A stretch of 64,000 nucleotides of DNA from Cristatella mucedo (lineage: Eukaryota; Bryozoa; Phylactolaemata; Cristatellidae), in the NCBI GenBank assembly GCA_009760855.2, contig WPIO01000051.1, positions 1,168,001-1,232,000 of the forward strand. Direction: 5' to 3'. The position numbers and the translations under genes are program-made. The number at the start of each line of letters is the position of its first letter. The stretch's first letter is position 1. Below are positions 21,990 through 34,099 of this stretch, piece after piece. The notes under the pieces were generated by a model that was not told the DNA's origin, did no database searches, and saw only the letters and a program-made list of their open reading frames with translations.

Positions 21990-22485
21990 CTGACCCAAGA
22001 AAACTTCCGATGACGAGAAAACTGACAAGGCTGCGTTTTATGATTCGCATTTAGCAAGAAAGAGCAGCAAATGAATCAAAATACGAAAATGACCATCCAA
22101 AAGGGTTGAAGAATGCGAATAATCTTGCTCTAGATTTGCGGTTATACTGCGAATCGCCGCCTCCTGGCTGAATCCAAACGTAGTTCCCCATCATGCTTCA
22201 GCTATAGTGTCCTTGGTAAAGACGTTCAAAGTCCAGTGTAGCCTGGTGAAAGCACTCGCCTTGCTTCTCTGAGTTGGCTCCTATAATGTCCTTGAATGTG
22301 GTGTGGCTCAGGAGTTGAGGTGCTCACCAACTTGGCCGACCAAGGTCGTGCGCTCGAGTCCTGGTGCATTCGTAAAGGCTTGGATAGAGATTAAGTTCTC
22401 TTAGAGTGCTATACGAATGATTTGTGAATTTCTTTCCTTAAAAATAAGATGAGCATCAAGAATATGAGGTTTGAGGGGGTATTCT
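21990..22485 (-). mobile_element. Unclassified DNA transposon coding remnant
   Basis: On the minus strand PLKPHILDAHLIFKE (22,485-22,440) is followed, after a SINE-2 insertion, by FKDIIGANSEKQGECFHQ, then TLDFERLYQGHY, a stop, SMMGNYVW and QYNRKSRA. From memory this order of motifs (SLKVHxLxxHLDFF, SEEQGERFHQ, FERRYQG, MMGDYxW) is that of a widespread metazoan multi-copy ORF carried by DNA transposons. It has stops and is dead. A sister fragment lies at 34,210-34,430. Confidence 0.65.
22298..22432 (+). mobile_element. SINE-2 inserted in a DNA transposon remnant
   Basis: The head TGGCTCAGGAGTTGAGGTGC (box A-like) and CGTGCGCTCGAGTCC (box B-like) is followed by the tail GGATAGAGATTAAGTTCTCT, then a GTGCTATACGAATGA end. 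It separates two collinear pieces of the minus-strand transposon frame, so it inserted after that element arrived. Confidence 0.75.
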
Positions 22486-22499
22486 GCATTCAATTTTGG

Positions 22500-23350
22500 C
22501 CTAGTTCCTAATGAAGGCCTAGCCCCCGTGACCTCGAATGTTCAACCCATTGATTTCCTAGAAAGCCGCGAGCCAGCGCAACGACGCTGTTCCAACCCAC
22601 TTTCTCCGTCCTCTTCAGCTTCGTGGCCAATTCATCACACTCTATGATCTGTCTCCGCGGCCTAAAGAAGATGCCAGCCTTGACCGTTGCCTCCGACAGC
22701 TTCGGAAGTTGGCTCCGGCACTGCCGACAACGCAGAAAAGCGTGCCAAGACGCGAAGTGCCTCTTGACATGCTCGCGCCTTGGCAGCGGGACAACAATTC
22801 GTGCGCGATCTGCAGCTGCATCGGCGACCGATGAAGCTGCGACCTTTTGTAAGCATTTTGTCAAGTTTCGACTCGATGGTGTGCGATAGTATCGACAGCT
22901 ACTAAAGCTGCCTGAACGGGAGGTTGCGACGCCGTCCTCAAAGGCGAGCGCGGCGCTCGATGGATGCTCGCTGGGTGCTGTATACGCCCATCTTCACCCT
23001 GTTGCCGCCGAAATAGAAAGCTCACCGTCTCGCGGGGCTGCGGCGGTTTGAGGAGGTTTCGTTGGCACGCGACTTCGTCCAAGCGTACGGTTCGTGCGAG
23101 CGGGTACGATCTCAACAAGCAACTCCCGCATACCAACTAGTGCCAACGCCAGCGGGCGCCGCCTTCTCGTTAACCGCGGCAGCTCGAGTCGAATCGAGCG
23201 AATGCTGCTGCAGCACCGCCTAGCTGCGCTCCGAACGCCCGTCGCCGCAGACCCCTTCCCTAGTGAGTGTGCGCTAGGATTCGATCTCGACGAGCCTACG
23301 CCTACCTCCGAGCGCTCGGCTCAGCCGTGTATGCGACTGACCGCTCGCAG
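22500..23350. promoter_or_regulatory. CpG-rich island, gene not resolved
   Basis: This segment is GC- and CpG-rich. Minus-strand frames at 22,508-22,864 (118 codons) and 22,861-23,136 (91 codons) are open, and a candidate donor G|GTGAGC lies at about 23,021-23,028. No recognised domain or phase chain could be built. It may be the 5' end of an unknown gene. Confidence 0.35.
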
Positions 23351-23369
23351 TCGTGCTGAGGAGGAGCAG

Positions 23370-23373
<4 letters not shown>

Positions 23374-23438
<65 letters not shown>

Positions 23439-23540
23439 GAGGGAGAGAGAGTGAGAGAGAGAGGAAGAGAGAGAGGGAGGGAGAGGGAGAGAGAGAGGGA
23501 GAGAGAGAGAGAGAGAGGGAGAAGGAGAGAGAGTGTATAT
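23374..23540. repeat. (GA)n microsatellite
   Basis: About 165 bases of GA with GGGA and GTGA interruptions lie immediately before a TA run (23,551-23,578) and a SINE-2 copy. Confidence 0.95.
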
Positions 23541-23549
23541 TTTAGAGAG

Positions 23550-23577
<28 letters not shown>

Positions 23578-23581
<4 letters not shown>

Positions 23582-23745
23582 TTGTTTGTGTAGCGCCCTA
23601 AGAGAACCGAATCTCTATTCAGGTGCTTCGCACATATGCCACGGGCTCGAGCCCACGATCTCGGCCATCAAACACATTCGCCCCGACATCGGTCGGGGCG
23701 AGCACCATAACCACCACTGGGCCAAACCTGTGCGGCTACCTCTGA
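23578..23745 (-). mobile_element. SINE-2 copy, well preserved
   Basis: On the minus strand: box A-like TTGGCCCAGTGGTGG, box B-like GTGGGCTCGAGCCC, then GAAGCACCTGAATAGAGATT, a CGGTTCTCTTAGGGCGCTA stretch and ACACAAA. The last 45 bases parallel the 3' end of LINE A (AAAGCGCCTAGAGAGAGATT, AAGTTCTCTGAGGGCGCTTT). Confidence 0.85.
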
Positions 23746-24061
23746 ATATGTGGCATCCTGCTGTGGCCTGCTTAAAACTACAATAATTTTGGTTCAACTT
23801 GGCTGAGCACTAATATGGAATGCATTGTGCAGGTTAATTGAGTATGTCGACCCACTGGTGAAGTCAAGATTATTGGATGGTTGTCCGCTCTTGGCTGGAC
23901 TGAACTGCTGCAGCTGGTGTTAAGTGCTTGTACAGGTTTCTGCCAGTTTTTGAATTGGGCTGAGTCTCAGATACCATTTGAATAGATAACTGGACTTACG
24001 CGTCTCGAATGCAGGGAGTCTTAAGTAGAACTTAGCGGCATGTACAGCTTGGATAAAGTTT

Positions 24062-24245
24062 TGATCAGTCCTTTAGCACGCTGACCCCGAGCATGTCACG
24101 TCTAAGCATGTTATGCTTGCTGACATTGAACATGCTACACCAATACCATTCGATCATGCCCCCTTTGCAGTACATGTAAAATGCCTGGAAAGAGATTACG
24201 TTCTCTGAGGACGCCATACAAGTGTATTTTAATTATTATTATTAG
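24062..24245 (+). mobile_element. LINE A 3' UTR fragment
   Basis: GCACGCTGACCCCGAGCATG, then GTAAAATGCCTGGAAAGAGA, the tail hairpin region and an ATTATTATT end. It is a 5'-truncated copy with no reverse-transcriptase sequence. Confidence 0.8.
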
Positions 24246-24279
24246 GTAGGCAAATCGAGGTCCCGCCTGCAGGTTTGCG

Positions 24280-25400
<1,121 letters not shown>

Positions 25401-25574
25401 TTGGACTCGTCCCCCCCCCCCGCGCTTGCATTGCTTACTTGTGCACGTTCGAATGAGCGTTACTAACCGAGGTAATCACTATACTACTAATCAGCGGCCG
25501 TAAGTCCTTTGCGTGCTTTTGCGTGCTTGTCTTAGCATGAAGATTTTCCGCCTTGGCCGGCTTGTCCAAGCACG

Positions 25575-25700
25575 ATACCTTGCTAATCACAAAGTATTGG
25601 TTATTGCTTCTCTGACAGCCATTTGTAAACGCCTGAATAGACTTGCGGTCTATCGGGGTGCTATTCAAAAGACTTACTATTATTATCGCTACTGTTATTA
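25575..25700 (+). repeat. LINE-type 3' tail, divergent
   Basis: TTGGTTATTGCTTCTCTGAC, then GCCTGAATAGACTTGCGGTC and an ATTATT end, parallels the tail at 29,295-29,375. It is probably a third, related LINE family. Confidence 0.5.
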
Positions 25701-26276
25701 AGCTGTTCCAACCATTAAGCTGTTCCGTTAATTAGGCTACTTACCAAAGCCACGATTGTGAAACTTAATCACCTGAAACAGAATCGTAGCTACAGCTTAA
25801 TGCAGACCGTCATCCACCAATGGTATTAGCACATTTGGCTTGTAAGCTTGTTTTGACTTGGCGTGCGGAGTGCGATTCCTTTCGAAACTAGATATTGCCG
25901 CTTGAAACCTGCGGCGACTCAGTGGCCAGGTTTGGCAGCCTCGAACCCCCACCCACCGTGACTATCGCCACCTGATGACTGATTATGCGAGCTTTTAGCC
26001 TGCTGAGCGTGCCGAGACTTCATTTCGGCCTCGGGTTGAGCGCGCGCTAATTCGCTAATCCTTCGAGGCACATTTGTTTTAGTGCATACCGGACAGCAAA
26101 TATTTTTTCGAAAACGGTGCGTTCGCGGCTCCGCAATGATTGGTCGTCACTGTGGCTGGCTATGCGAGACGTTAACTGATTGGTTTTTCTCAGTTTCCCC
26201 CCCCCCCCACGATTCCCGTAAGCCGGTGCCGTTCTACTAAGCAAAGGTACTTTATTTTACTGTACTTGTGTTTTCT

Positions 26277-26422
26277 TTACTAGCTGATTTAGCAGCTTTT
26301 TTTATAATGATAGAAGAGCCTCAAAGGCAATCACCACCACTTGCAGCGGCAATAAAGGATCGCCGCCGAAGGATTCGAACCCACGAGCTCGGGGCTGAGG
26401 TCGTGAAAAGCAACAGCTTTTT
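26277..26422 (-). mobile_element. tRNA-derived SINE-1 copy
   Basis: On the minus strand: GTTGCTTTTCACGACCTCAG, the box B-like GTGGGTTCGAATCC, then the SINE-1 body ATCCTTTATTGCC, GGTGGTGATTGCC and AAATCAGCTAGT. The tRNA 5' half is truncated. Confidence 0.82.
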
Positions 26423-26486
26423 GTTTAAGTTAAGCTGCAGTTTATGTGGCAATATAGCGTTGTGCATGAAAATCCTTAACCGCAAG

Positions 26487-26765
26487 AGTTTAAAAAGAAA
26501 CTAAAAACGCAGCTATTCATCACAGCACTTACTGGGTCCATGCGATTCGTTCTTTATGCACTGATGGGTGCTGACACTGTGCATGCTGCCGCTAATCATA
26601 CTTAATCATGCATATCATGCTGACCTGTGCATGTCACCCCGAACCATATTATTCTTGTTGTTTATTGAGCATGCTACCACTAACCATTCGATCGTGCTTC
26701 TTTTGCAGCAAATGTAAAGTGCCTAGAAATAGATTGAGTTCTATGTCGGATGTACCATTATTATG
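26487..26765 (+). mobile_element. LINE A 3' end fragment
   Basis: It starts in the final RT codons (FKKKLKTQLFITALTGSM-like) and continues through the 3' UTR repeats to a decayed tail (AAAGTGCCTAGAAATAGATT) and ATTATT. Confidence 0.8.
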
Positions 26766-27065
26766 AAATGGCTGCTGCAGTCAATTGTGTGGCAACAGTC
26801 GCCGAGAAAAATTTCCTTCGATTGCTCACGCATCAAGGCTACGATATATTGCAGCTTGACGTAGCAACTTTTCCTGTTTAAGCCAAAAATATTCGTGTAC
26901 CGGAACCTCATCGAAAAGAAACCTTGCGATGATCGCTGGCTGCACACAGGCAAGGCTTCAAGCGGCTCCAGCAACGAGATCGCGTCCTTTGGCGTTACAG
27001 TCGCGTGTTATTTTGCTGCATTTAATGTCCGTCATCATTCCCCGACCATAGCGCTGCAGCTACGT

Positions 27066-27135
27066 CTAACCCATGACCTCGGACTGAGGTCGTGAAAAGT
27101 AACAGCCTTACCTAGTGGGCCATCGCGGCTTACCA
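27066..27135 (-). mobile_element. SINE-1 head fragment
   Basis: On the minus strand: GCGATGGCCCACTAGGTAAG, then a GTTACTTTTCACGACCTCAG stretch, the tRNA-like head of SINE-1 without its body. Confidence 0.65.
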
Positions 27136-27694
27136 ATATGTCACAGCACCAGGAGAAACACGCTATCGAATTATATGCGTCATGAGCTGAACTGCGTCGA
27201 AACTTCGTGAGGCTGTACGCTCTTGAAACTGATCAGAATAGCAAGGTACCTCCAGTTATTGCTACGTTAGTCTCTTTGAGTCAGTGCTTGCTTGTACGAC
27301 ACGAGGTTTTTGAGGGACGGTGTAGGCCAAGGAGATATGTATAGAGAGAGGTCGTGAATTCTTTATCGCATGGAGGAAGCAAGGCATATGTATGATAAGA
27401 GCTTAGAGGTCGGTTGCCAGCTCTCACTTTTGTACTTTGCAGATGAAGCATCATCAGTCTCTTCATGATTTCCCAAGACAACAAACTGCCAAACGTTCCC
27501 CACCGGCGCGATGTAACAAGAAGACACGAATAAGAAGAGGATCGATCTCGTGGAAATTATTACAGACTTCTCCCGACGACTTACTGGTCCAGGTATTTGT
27601 TTTCAGCATTATGCTTAGCTGCTAACATTCTACTAAAGCTCCGATAGGTTCCATAGTTTTTATCATACATAAATAAAATCAATACAATTCATTT

Positions 27695-27838
27695 TTATAG
27701 CACTGTAAGAGAAATTTACCTCTACTTGGCCGCTTAACATATGATAAGGGATTCGAGCATATGAACCTCGGTCATCAAAACATTTACCTTAACCTTGGTC
27801 GAGATGAGTACCTTAACCACTGGGATAAACTAACGCGA
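27695..27838 (-). mobile_element. SINE-2 copy, decayed
   Basis: On the minus strand: CCCAGTGGTTAAGGTACTCA, a CTCGACCAAGGTTAAGG stretch, a degenerate box B and the tail AAATTTCTCTTACAGTGCTA. Same layout as the copy at 23,578. Confidence 0.65.
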
Positions 27839-28046
27839 CATATATTATTAATACAATTGTGTAAAAGAGCAAGTGAAATCGCACCCCATTGTGTGGCCAT
27901 ACGCTCAAGTCAATTCTGTCTTGGCACAGTAGCTCGCTTAAGTTCGTTACTCGACATCAAAATCTATATCTCCTACATTCATGACTATGTTTATGAACGT
28001 TGTGTTCGGTGTTTTTACAAATAAAGTAAAAAATAAAAGAATCTAA

Positions 28047-28185
28047 ACTTAATTTATATAGCGCCCTAAGAGAACATAACCGCCAATCAGGTGCGTGTAA
28101 TTTGCCGCAGGGCTCGAGTCCACGACCTCGACCATCAAATGCATTCACCTCAACCTCGGTCGTTAATGGAAGGTGCCTTAATATT
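28047..28185 (-). mobile_element. SINE-2 copy
   Basis: On the minus strand: GACCGAGGTTGAGGTGAATG, box B-like GTGGACTCGAGCCC, then the tail TTATGTTCTCTTAGGGCGCT. The 5' end is truncated before box A. Confidence 0.72.
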
Positions 28186-28829
28186 GCGCCCTCCTTCCCG
28201 ATAACTGTAATTATGATTTGGGATAATAATGATAATAAAAATAATAACTCCTAATATTATCAATTTCTGCACATCTGACCGCATGCAGATCTCGATCTCT
28301 GTGCAATAAACCTCCCGTTCAGAATCAAAAAGGATCTTGGAATCTCAAAACTTAAAGAAAATCATTACTAATGTTGATCTAACAATCTCTTCCTAGATAT
28401 TTCTGCGTAATCATCCATCTAATTTACTCTTTCCTTGGGGAAAAGCAACGTTGAGGCTTACCGACTTTATGTACTAGATTGCTCCTCTGACTGAGCCCAA
28501 TGTGCGCCCTCGCCGGATCGACTATGGTTTACAGTAAATGTCCAACTAGGTAAGGATACTAATCAAAAACATGAAAAAATTATATATATAGAATAAAACT
28601 GGCTATCCATTGACTGACATACGAGAATTATCCTTGGTTATGCCAATTAATAATAGCTAAGGCAAGTCTGAAGTCTGTAAGAACATTGATCGAGCCGTCA
28701 GCTCATGTAAACGGCAAGTCGGGAGCTCGCTTCCTGTTACATTTAGTACCTGCAATGTCCTTGCATATTTCAACTCTCAATCAAAGATTTAGCTGTTTCG
28801 GTAACCTTTCCCATCGCACCAGTGGACTT

Positions 28830-29160
28830 AGCTTTATTTTGTTTCGGTGTTCTTTGCGAGCGTACCTCTGCTTTCTTACGCAACGACAACTACTCTCCTG
28901 CTGCCGACTATGGCTCATCCTTTTCAGTGGTCCTGAACGGCTACTTCTATGCTACTCACTACCTCAACTGCTCTCCTGACTCTGCTACGCTTCCCACTTT
29001 CTCTTTGTTGCGTGAGACAAAGTCTGTTGACTACCGAATGCGTACCGAAAGCCGCTTAGGCTGTGAGTGCGCTATACAAAACTATCCTGCGTAACACACA
29101 TATAGTCTTTATGACTTTGTGGAGTTACAGACGGAGATACATGCTTCAGTGCTTCCTACT
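28830..29160 (+). mobile_element. LINE B 3' end fragment
   Basis: FLRNDNYSPAADYGSSFSVV then [20 protein letters not shown], as in the copy at 30,485-31,057, followed by the tail CTTTATGACTTTGTGGAGTT and ACAGACGGAGATACAT. It is 5'-truncated. Confidence 0.85.
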
Positions 29161-29199
29161 AGCCATGTTACTGTCATGTCTAACTGACCTGCAGCCATG

Positions 29200-29375
29200 A
29201 ACGCCTTCATATCTGCTTTAGCACGCTAGCCTTGGCATGATACTTCTTTGCTTTTACGAACTTGATACCATGCATATCACTAATCCTTGGTTATTGATTC
29301 TCTTGCTGAGAGTTGTAAGGCACCTGGATAGAGAATAAGTTCACTGAAGGCGCTCTTCAAACCACGTGTAATTAT
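29200..29375 (+). repeat. LINE-type 3' tail, divergent
   Basis: TTGGTTATTGATTCTCTTGC, then GCACCTGGATAGAGAATAAG, TTCACTGAAGGCGCTCTTCA. It resembles the tail at 25,575-25,700 and more distantly that of LINE A. Confidence 0.5.
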
Positions 29376-29439
29376 GGTATTGTTGTGGGATCGAAGATGC
29401 ACTATTCAAAAATGCTGATGTCGACCGTCGGTTGTAAGA

Positions 29440-29550
29440 CATTTCCTCTCTAGACGTTCCCCCCACGGACACTTCCCCCCCCCCCCGGTGGACCCTAGGA
29501 AATTCCCCCCCCCCCGGACATTTCCCCCAGGGGTAGGACATTTCCCCCTA
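29440..29550. repeat. CATTTCCCCC-type simple repeat with poly-C runs
   Basis: Repeated ACGTTCCCCCC, GACACTTCCCCCCCC, AATTCCCCCC and GGACATTTCCCCC units occupy about 100 bases. Confidence 0.75.
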
Positions 29551-29586
29551 TGTTGATGGATGTATAACTAAGAATACAGATCTATA

Positions 29587-30228
29587 CAGTTGTTCCTCGT
29601 TTATCGCAGTTAATTGGTTCCAGACTCTGCCGTGATAGGCGAATTTCCGCGAAGTACAACTCTTTATTTATAAATCAAATATTTTCGTAAATAGAGAATA
29701 TAAAACCTGTTCACGACCTTGTAATTCGGTTTAACATTTTTAAAGCCCTCTGGATATGAAATAACACCCTTTTAGTCACCATTACACCCTTATTACCCAA
29801 TCTATTAGACAAAGTAAGGGATAATAAGACGTATTAGACGTTACAAATATCCTATTACTATTAGTTTACACTTAATTACACACACGCAGTTTGTACACAC
29901 AACCACTATTTTATAAAAATAGTGCAATTTATTCGATGATGATGAAGAGGTGTACTGCACGGCAAAGAAGAGCAACGTTACTGCTCTCAATGAGGCTGCA
30001 GCTGACGTTGAAGGATTTGTGAGGCTGTTCGAATAAATAGACCAACAGCCTGTACGTACAGTAATTTTAATTTTAATTGTGATGCAGGGGTGTGTAATTG
30101 ACTCAGACAACCGAGCGCTCGCTGTATCATTTTTACGCTCTCGATCAACTTGTTATTGAAGATATTTGAACAGACCGCGATAGAGTGAAGCCGCGAAAGT
30201 CGAAGCTCGAAGTGGCGTGGGACGACTG
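29587..30228. mobile_element. pogo/Tigger-like non-autonomous DNA transposon
   Basis: The left end CAGTTGTTCCTCG and the inverted right end CAGTCGTCCCACG are terminal repeats directly flanked by TA on both sides (29,585-29,586 and 30,229-30,230), the TA target duplication of the Tc1/mariner-pogo superfamily. The inner text (TTTATCGCAGTTAATTGGTT at one end, TTTCGCGGCTTCACTCTATC inverted at the other) is typical of Tigger-type elements. No transposase frame remains in the 642 bases. Confidence 0.8.
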
Positions 30229-30284
30229 TATGTATACACAAGATCAAATGAATTTCACGCTCTATTGAAATAAAACAACTTAGT

Positions 30285-31125
30285 ATAAGCGGCAACTCGA
30301 TAGCACGTAATGCTCGTAATCTAGGTGTCGTTTTCGACAGCTGCCCAAATATTAAGAGCTTCATTCATAAAACTGCTTCTACAGCTAGCCATCACGTCCG
30401 ATCCCTATCTAAGATTAGCAGTGGCTTGCCAAACATTTAAATAGCTCCTTAGTTCCATCTCGGCTTAATTAATGCAATTCACTTTTGGCTGGGCTACCAA
30501 AGAAATCAACTAGGCCACTGCAGCTGGCTATGAATATGGTTGCAAGGCTAGTCCTCAAGACCCAGAGGTTTGAGCACGTGTCTTCTTTGCTAAAAGAGAT
30601 AGGATGGATGCTGCTTGATCAACGGATACAGAGCAAAGTTCTTACGCTGACCCACAAGGCCTGCTACGGCTTGGCTCCTCCATACCTAGCTGAACTGCTG
30701 CATCAGTTTCAGCCTCTTCGAACCCTCAGGTCCTGTATGGACAATCAATTAGCTGTTCCATTTGTTCGCATAAAGACCGTTGGCGACAGAAGCTTTTGCT
30801 CTGCAGGACCTATACTTTGGAGTTCGCTTCCAAAATTCTTACGCAACGACAACTACTCTCTTGCTGCCTACTATGGCTCATCCTTTTCAGCGGTCCTGAG
30901 CTGTTACTTCCATGCTACTCACTACCTCATATGCTCTCCTGACTCTGCTATGCTTCCCACTTTCTCTTTGTTGCGCGAGACGAAGTCGGTTGGCTACCGA
31001 ATGCGTACCAAAAGCCGCTTAAGCTGTGAGTTCGCTATACAAAACTCTCCTGCGTAACACCCACATGGTCTATATGACTTTGTAGAGTTACAGACGGAGA
31101 TACATTACATTACATTGCCGTGATT
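30285..31125 (+). mobile_element. LINE B copy, best preserved
   Basis: Decayed N-terminal part (SIARNARNLGVVFDS, then TASHHVRSLSKI) followed by an open frame 30,485-31,057 of 190 codons with HVSSLLKEIGWMLLDQRI, LTHKACYGLAPPYLAELLHQ, and FLRNDNYSLAAYYGSSFSAV. This is the C-terminal end of a CR1/L2-type LINE reverse transcriptase. The 3' tail ends GACGGAGATACATTACATTA, a TTACA microsatellite-type end. Confidence 0.88.
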
Positions 31126-31224
31126 CGCACACGAATGGTAGCAAGCTTTCTCAAATTGAATAGTGACTAAAACAACGAACTAATATTTGGAAAAGAAAGT
31201 GCTACTTGGAAACTTGAAATTCCA

Positions 31225-31560
31225 ATTCTCCAAATCGACGCAGCCAGCATAACTCCTATAGCCTTCGCCCATAATCTGGGTGTCCCATTTTAAAGTGACT
31301 TGTCGCCAGATGAGCACACCCGCTGCACGGTCAAGGCTGCCTGCTTTCACCTACGTAAAATTACAAAAACTTGGGCTCGCTTGGATAAGGATAAACACAG
31401 CCAAGAAGCTCGATGCATCGTAATATCCTGAACGGACTCCCATAAATCGCTACCTGTATGTCTTACCGTCCGTGAAATATCACGCTTTAGTTGATGCAAA
31501 ATTTGGCAGCTAGACTTGTCGGTCACAATTGTCACAACTGCCACTAGGTTCTTTTATTCC
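31225..31560 (+). mobile_element. LINE A-like RT fragment, decayed
   Basis: Plus-strand frames with stops read ITPIAFAHNLGVPF, SDLSPDEHTRCTVKAACF, then HLRKITKTWARLDKDKHS, collinear with [20 protein letters not shown] and [16 protein letters not shown] of the copy at 51,711-52,388. Confidence 0.75.
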
Positions 31561-31574
31561 CTTGCTGTGGCCTA

Positions 31575-32120
31575 CCTATCCGAGTCTCGGTTAGATCAGA
31601 GGGCACGATGAGGCTGAGATTGGTGAAGCAGTTCAGCTAGATATGAAGTAGTCAAGCCATGGCCTTGGCCTTGTGGGTCAGCATAAGAAATTTACTCGGT
31701 ATCCACCGATCAACCGGAATCTTGAAGCTACTTCAGCGAAGGAGACAAGTGGTAAAACCTCTGGAATTTGTTAGCTAGCTTTGCAGCTATATTCATCACC
31801 AGTTGCAGGCCGTGTCCTGGCTTTCTTTGGTACCCAGCCAAAATGGAATTGTTTTAACATAGCCGAGACGGAACTAAGGAGCTAGTTTAATTTTTCCAGC
31901 CACCTTGGTAAACAGTCCCCAAATCTTAGAGATTGGACGTGACGGCAAGCTGCTGAGGCAGTGTTCTTAATGAAACATTAGAAACTTAGGTAGCTGTCAA
32001 TGATGACACCTAAATTTCGAGCACATGATGGTCTCGCAACAGCATCACCTATTAGAAGAGCAAAGTCTTCTAGTCCAGCACATACGCGACGAACACTAGA
32101 ACGAAATAAGACAAGTTCAC
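31575..32120 (-). mobile_element. LINE B RT fragment, decayed
   Basis: The plus strand carries the same text as the minus-strand copy at 2370-2890 (GAGGCTGAGATTGGTGAAGC, CAGTTCAGCTAGATATGAAG), here inverted relative to the LINE B copy at 30,285. Confidence 0.75.
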
Positions 32121-32124
32121 TGGA

Positions 32125-32925
32125 CGAAGTGACTCAATCGAAGCAACCACACGGCATGAGCAGATGCTCACACCGTTGAAGGTCACCGGTTGCATGCAGT
32201 CGCCGGTCACATATTTTTCCAAATTCCGGTAGTAGGTTGGTTCTCACATTCTCTCATCTTTGCATGACGTATGTATCTAGATATCCGCTTATGGGCCACT
32301 TTAATGTCCCCTTTTGGGCGAGTAACTGAATTGTGGCCTTTGATTGGGGCGAGCCATTTTCCTTTTATGTCTGCTTGAGCTCTGACCCTGCGTTATGCCT
32401 CTACGGCAGGGTCCTACGGTAAGGAAATAGTATCTCAGGTTAGAGATGCCGGGTTGGGCTCGGTATTTTGCCGCGTGCAGTGTAGGCCCTGTTTGCGCTG
32501 AAAGCAGGCACCGTTGGGCGGAAATGCATCGTCGTGGACTGTTGTGAACGTGTTCATTTTCCGGAGCTGGGCGCTCGTGCTACTACAAGTTAGCATCGCT
32601 GCCATAGAGGTCAAGACTCTTAAAAAATTGATTCAGGCCCGAAGGACCGGCTATCACTTCAATGGCAACGATACCCAGCAGTATTGGTCATTTAAACCGA
32701 CGGGATCCGCTGCAGCGACTGATAAACTGAATACATGAGTTTTGGACATGCAATCCTGGATGTTGGCTAATTCCTTAAACTAAGCGATGATAAATCGAAC
32801 TTCTACTTACAAGACACCCCAAGTTTGTCGCTGGACCAGGCGACTTTTTTCTTCTAATTGGTGATGTGCAGTGCGACTTTGACCATGTTCTCGGAATTTC
32901 CGTGTCCTCTTTGGTGACTGCTCAA
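32125..32925. other. Unassigned stretch
   Basis: No recognised element or supported gene. A 74-codon frame at 32,514-32,738 has no identifiable feature. Confidence 0.4.
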
Positions 32926-32929
32926 AGTT

Positions 32930-33968
32930 TGAAAGATTAAAAGATAAGACTGCCTTCACAGCTAGCCATCACATTCGATCTCTGTCTAAGATTATGGACT
33001 GTCCACCGCAGTGGCTTGCAAAAGATCCAGCTAGCTCCCGGGTACTTTCAAGGCTGGACTATTGTAATTCCATTTTTGGTTTGAGTTATCGAGAACAATC
33101 ATTAAGCTCATAATGATAATAATAATACCTTTTTGTAGTGCCCTCGGAGACCTTAATTCAGGTCTACTCACTTTAAAGCTGCAAAAGAAGCACGATCTAA
33201 TAGTTAATTGTAGCGTGCTCAATATCAGCAAGAAAAACATGGTTAGAAGTGACATACACAAGGTCAGCATGCAGATATGCTTAGTAGCAGCATGCGCAGT
33301 GTCAGCAGTCATAAGCATGAAAAGGACGAATCACACGGTCCCACTAAATGCTGCACTTCTGTAGTTGATGATGAATTTGACTGTAAGGCTAGTTAACAAA
33401 TCCCAGATATTCAGCCACGTGTCTCCTTCGCTGAAGACGTTGCGATGGCTCCCGGTCGATCAACGGATACCGAGCACAATTATTACTCAGAACCACAACT
33501 CCCACCAAGGCGCTGCTCCTTCGTACGTTGTTGAACTCGACTGCTGCACCAGTTGTTTCTGCCTTCTCGTGCCCTCAGGTCCGCCATGGACAATACATTA
33601 GCTACTACATCTCTATGCCTATATAGATCGTTAGCTGCAGAAGTATTTGCTCTGCAGGTCCTAGACTGACTGTGGAACTCGCTTCCACAATTCTGAAGAA
33701 ACGATGTCCATTCTCCTGATGCCAACTGTGGCACATCCTTTCAAGCCGTCCTGCGATGCTAATTTCATGCTACTCACTTCCCTGACGGCCCTCCGGACAG
33801 GTTTGCTTCTTAATGTCTCTTCGATACGTAAGATTAAGGCTGTTGGCTACTGCATTCGCACCGAAAGCCGCATAGGCTTTAAGTGCAATACAAGATATTT
33901 CCTGCGCAATACATTTTTTGTCCTTGTGGATTTAAAAATTTACATATGGAGATACATTACATTACCTC
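32930..33968 (+). mobile_element. LINE B copy split by a LINE A insertion
   Basis: TASHHIRSLSKIM-type text up to about 33,097, then after the insertion VSPSLKTLRWLPVDQRIPST (33,420-33,480) through to a tail ending GGAGATACATTACATTACCT. The two halves are collinear. The reading frame has many stops. Confidence 0.8.
33098..33362 (-). mobile_element. LINE A 3' end inserted in LINE B
   Basis: On the minus strand: GTGGGACCGTGTGATTCGTC, the CTGACA..GCATG repeats, a decayed tail and an ATTATTATT end at 33,110-33,125. It interrupts the LINE B copy, so LINE A was active after LINE B here. Confidence 0.8.
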
Positions 33969-34099
33969 ACCGTGGAATAAAAACAGACAGCAGAGCAGCA
34001 ACGAGCACCTGCAGTACTGAAATCTGCGTAGGCGATTCTTATTTTTTGTGATCGTACTTTGTCGGTGGGTTGTGCTGCTACGTGAGTAATCTCCTAGTG

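Noticed and set aside
23094-23786. 230-codon plus-strand frame
   Set aside because: It is held open by the (GA)n tract (Arg-Glu repeats) and ends in an inverted SINE-2.
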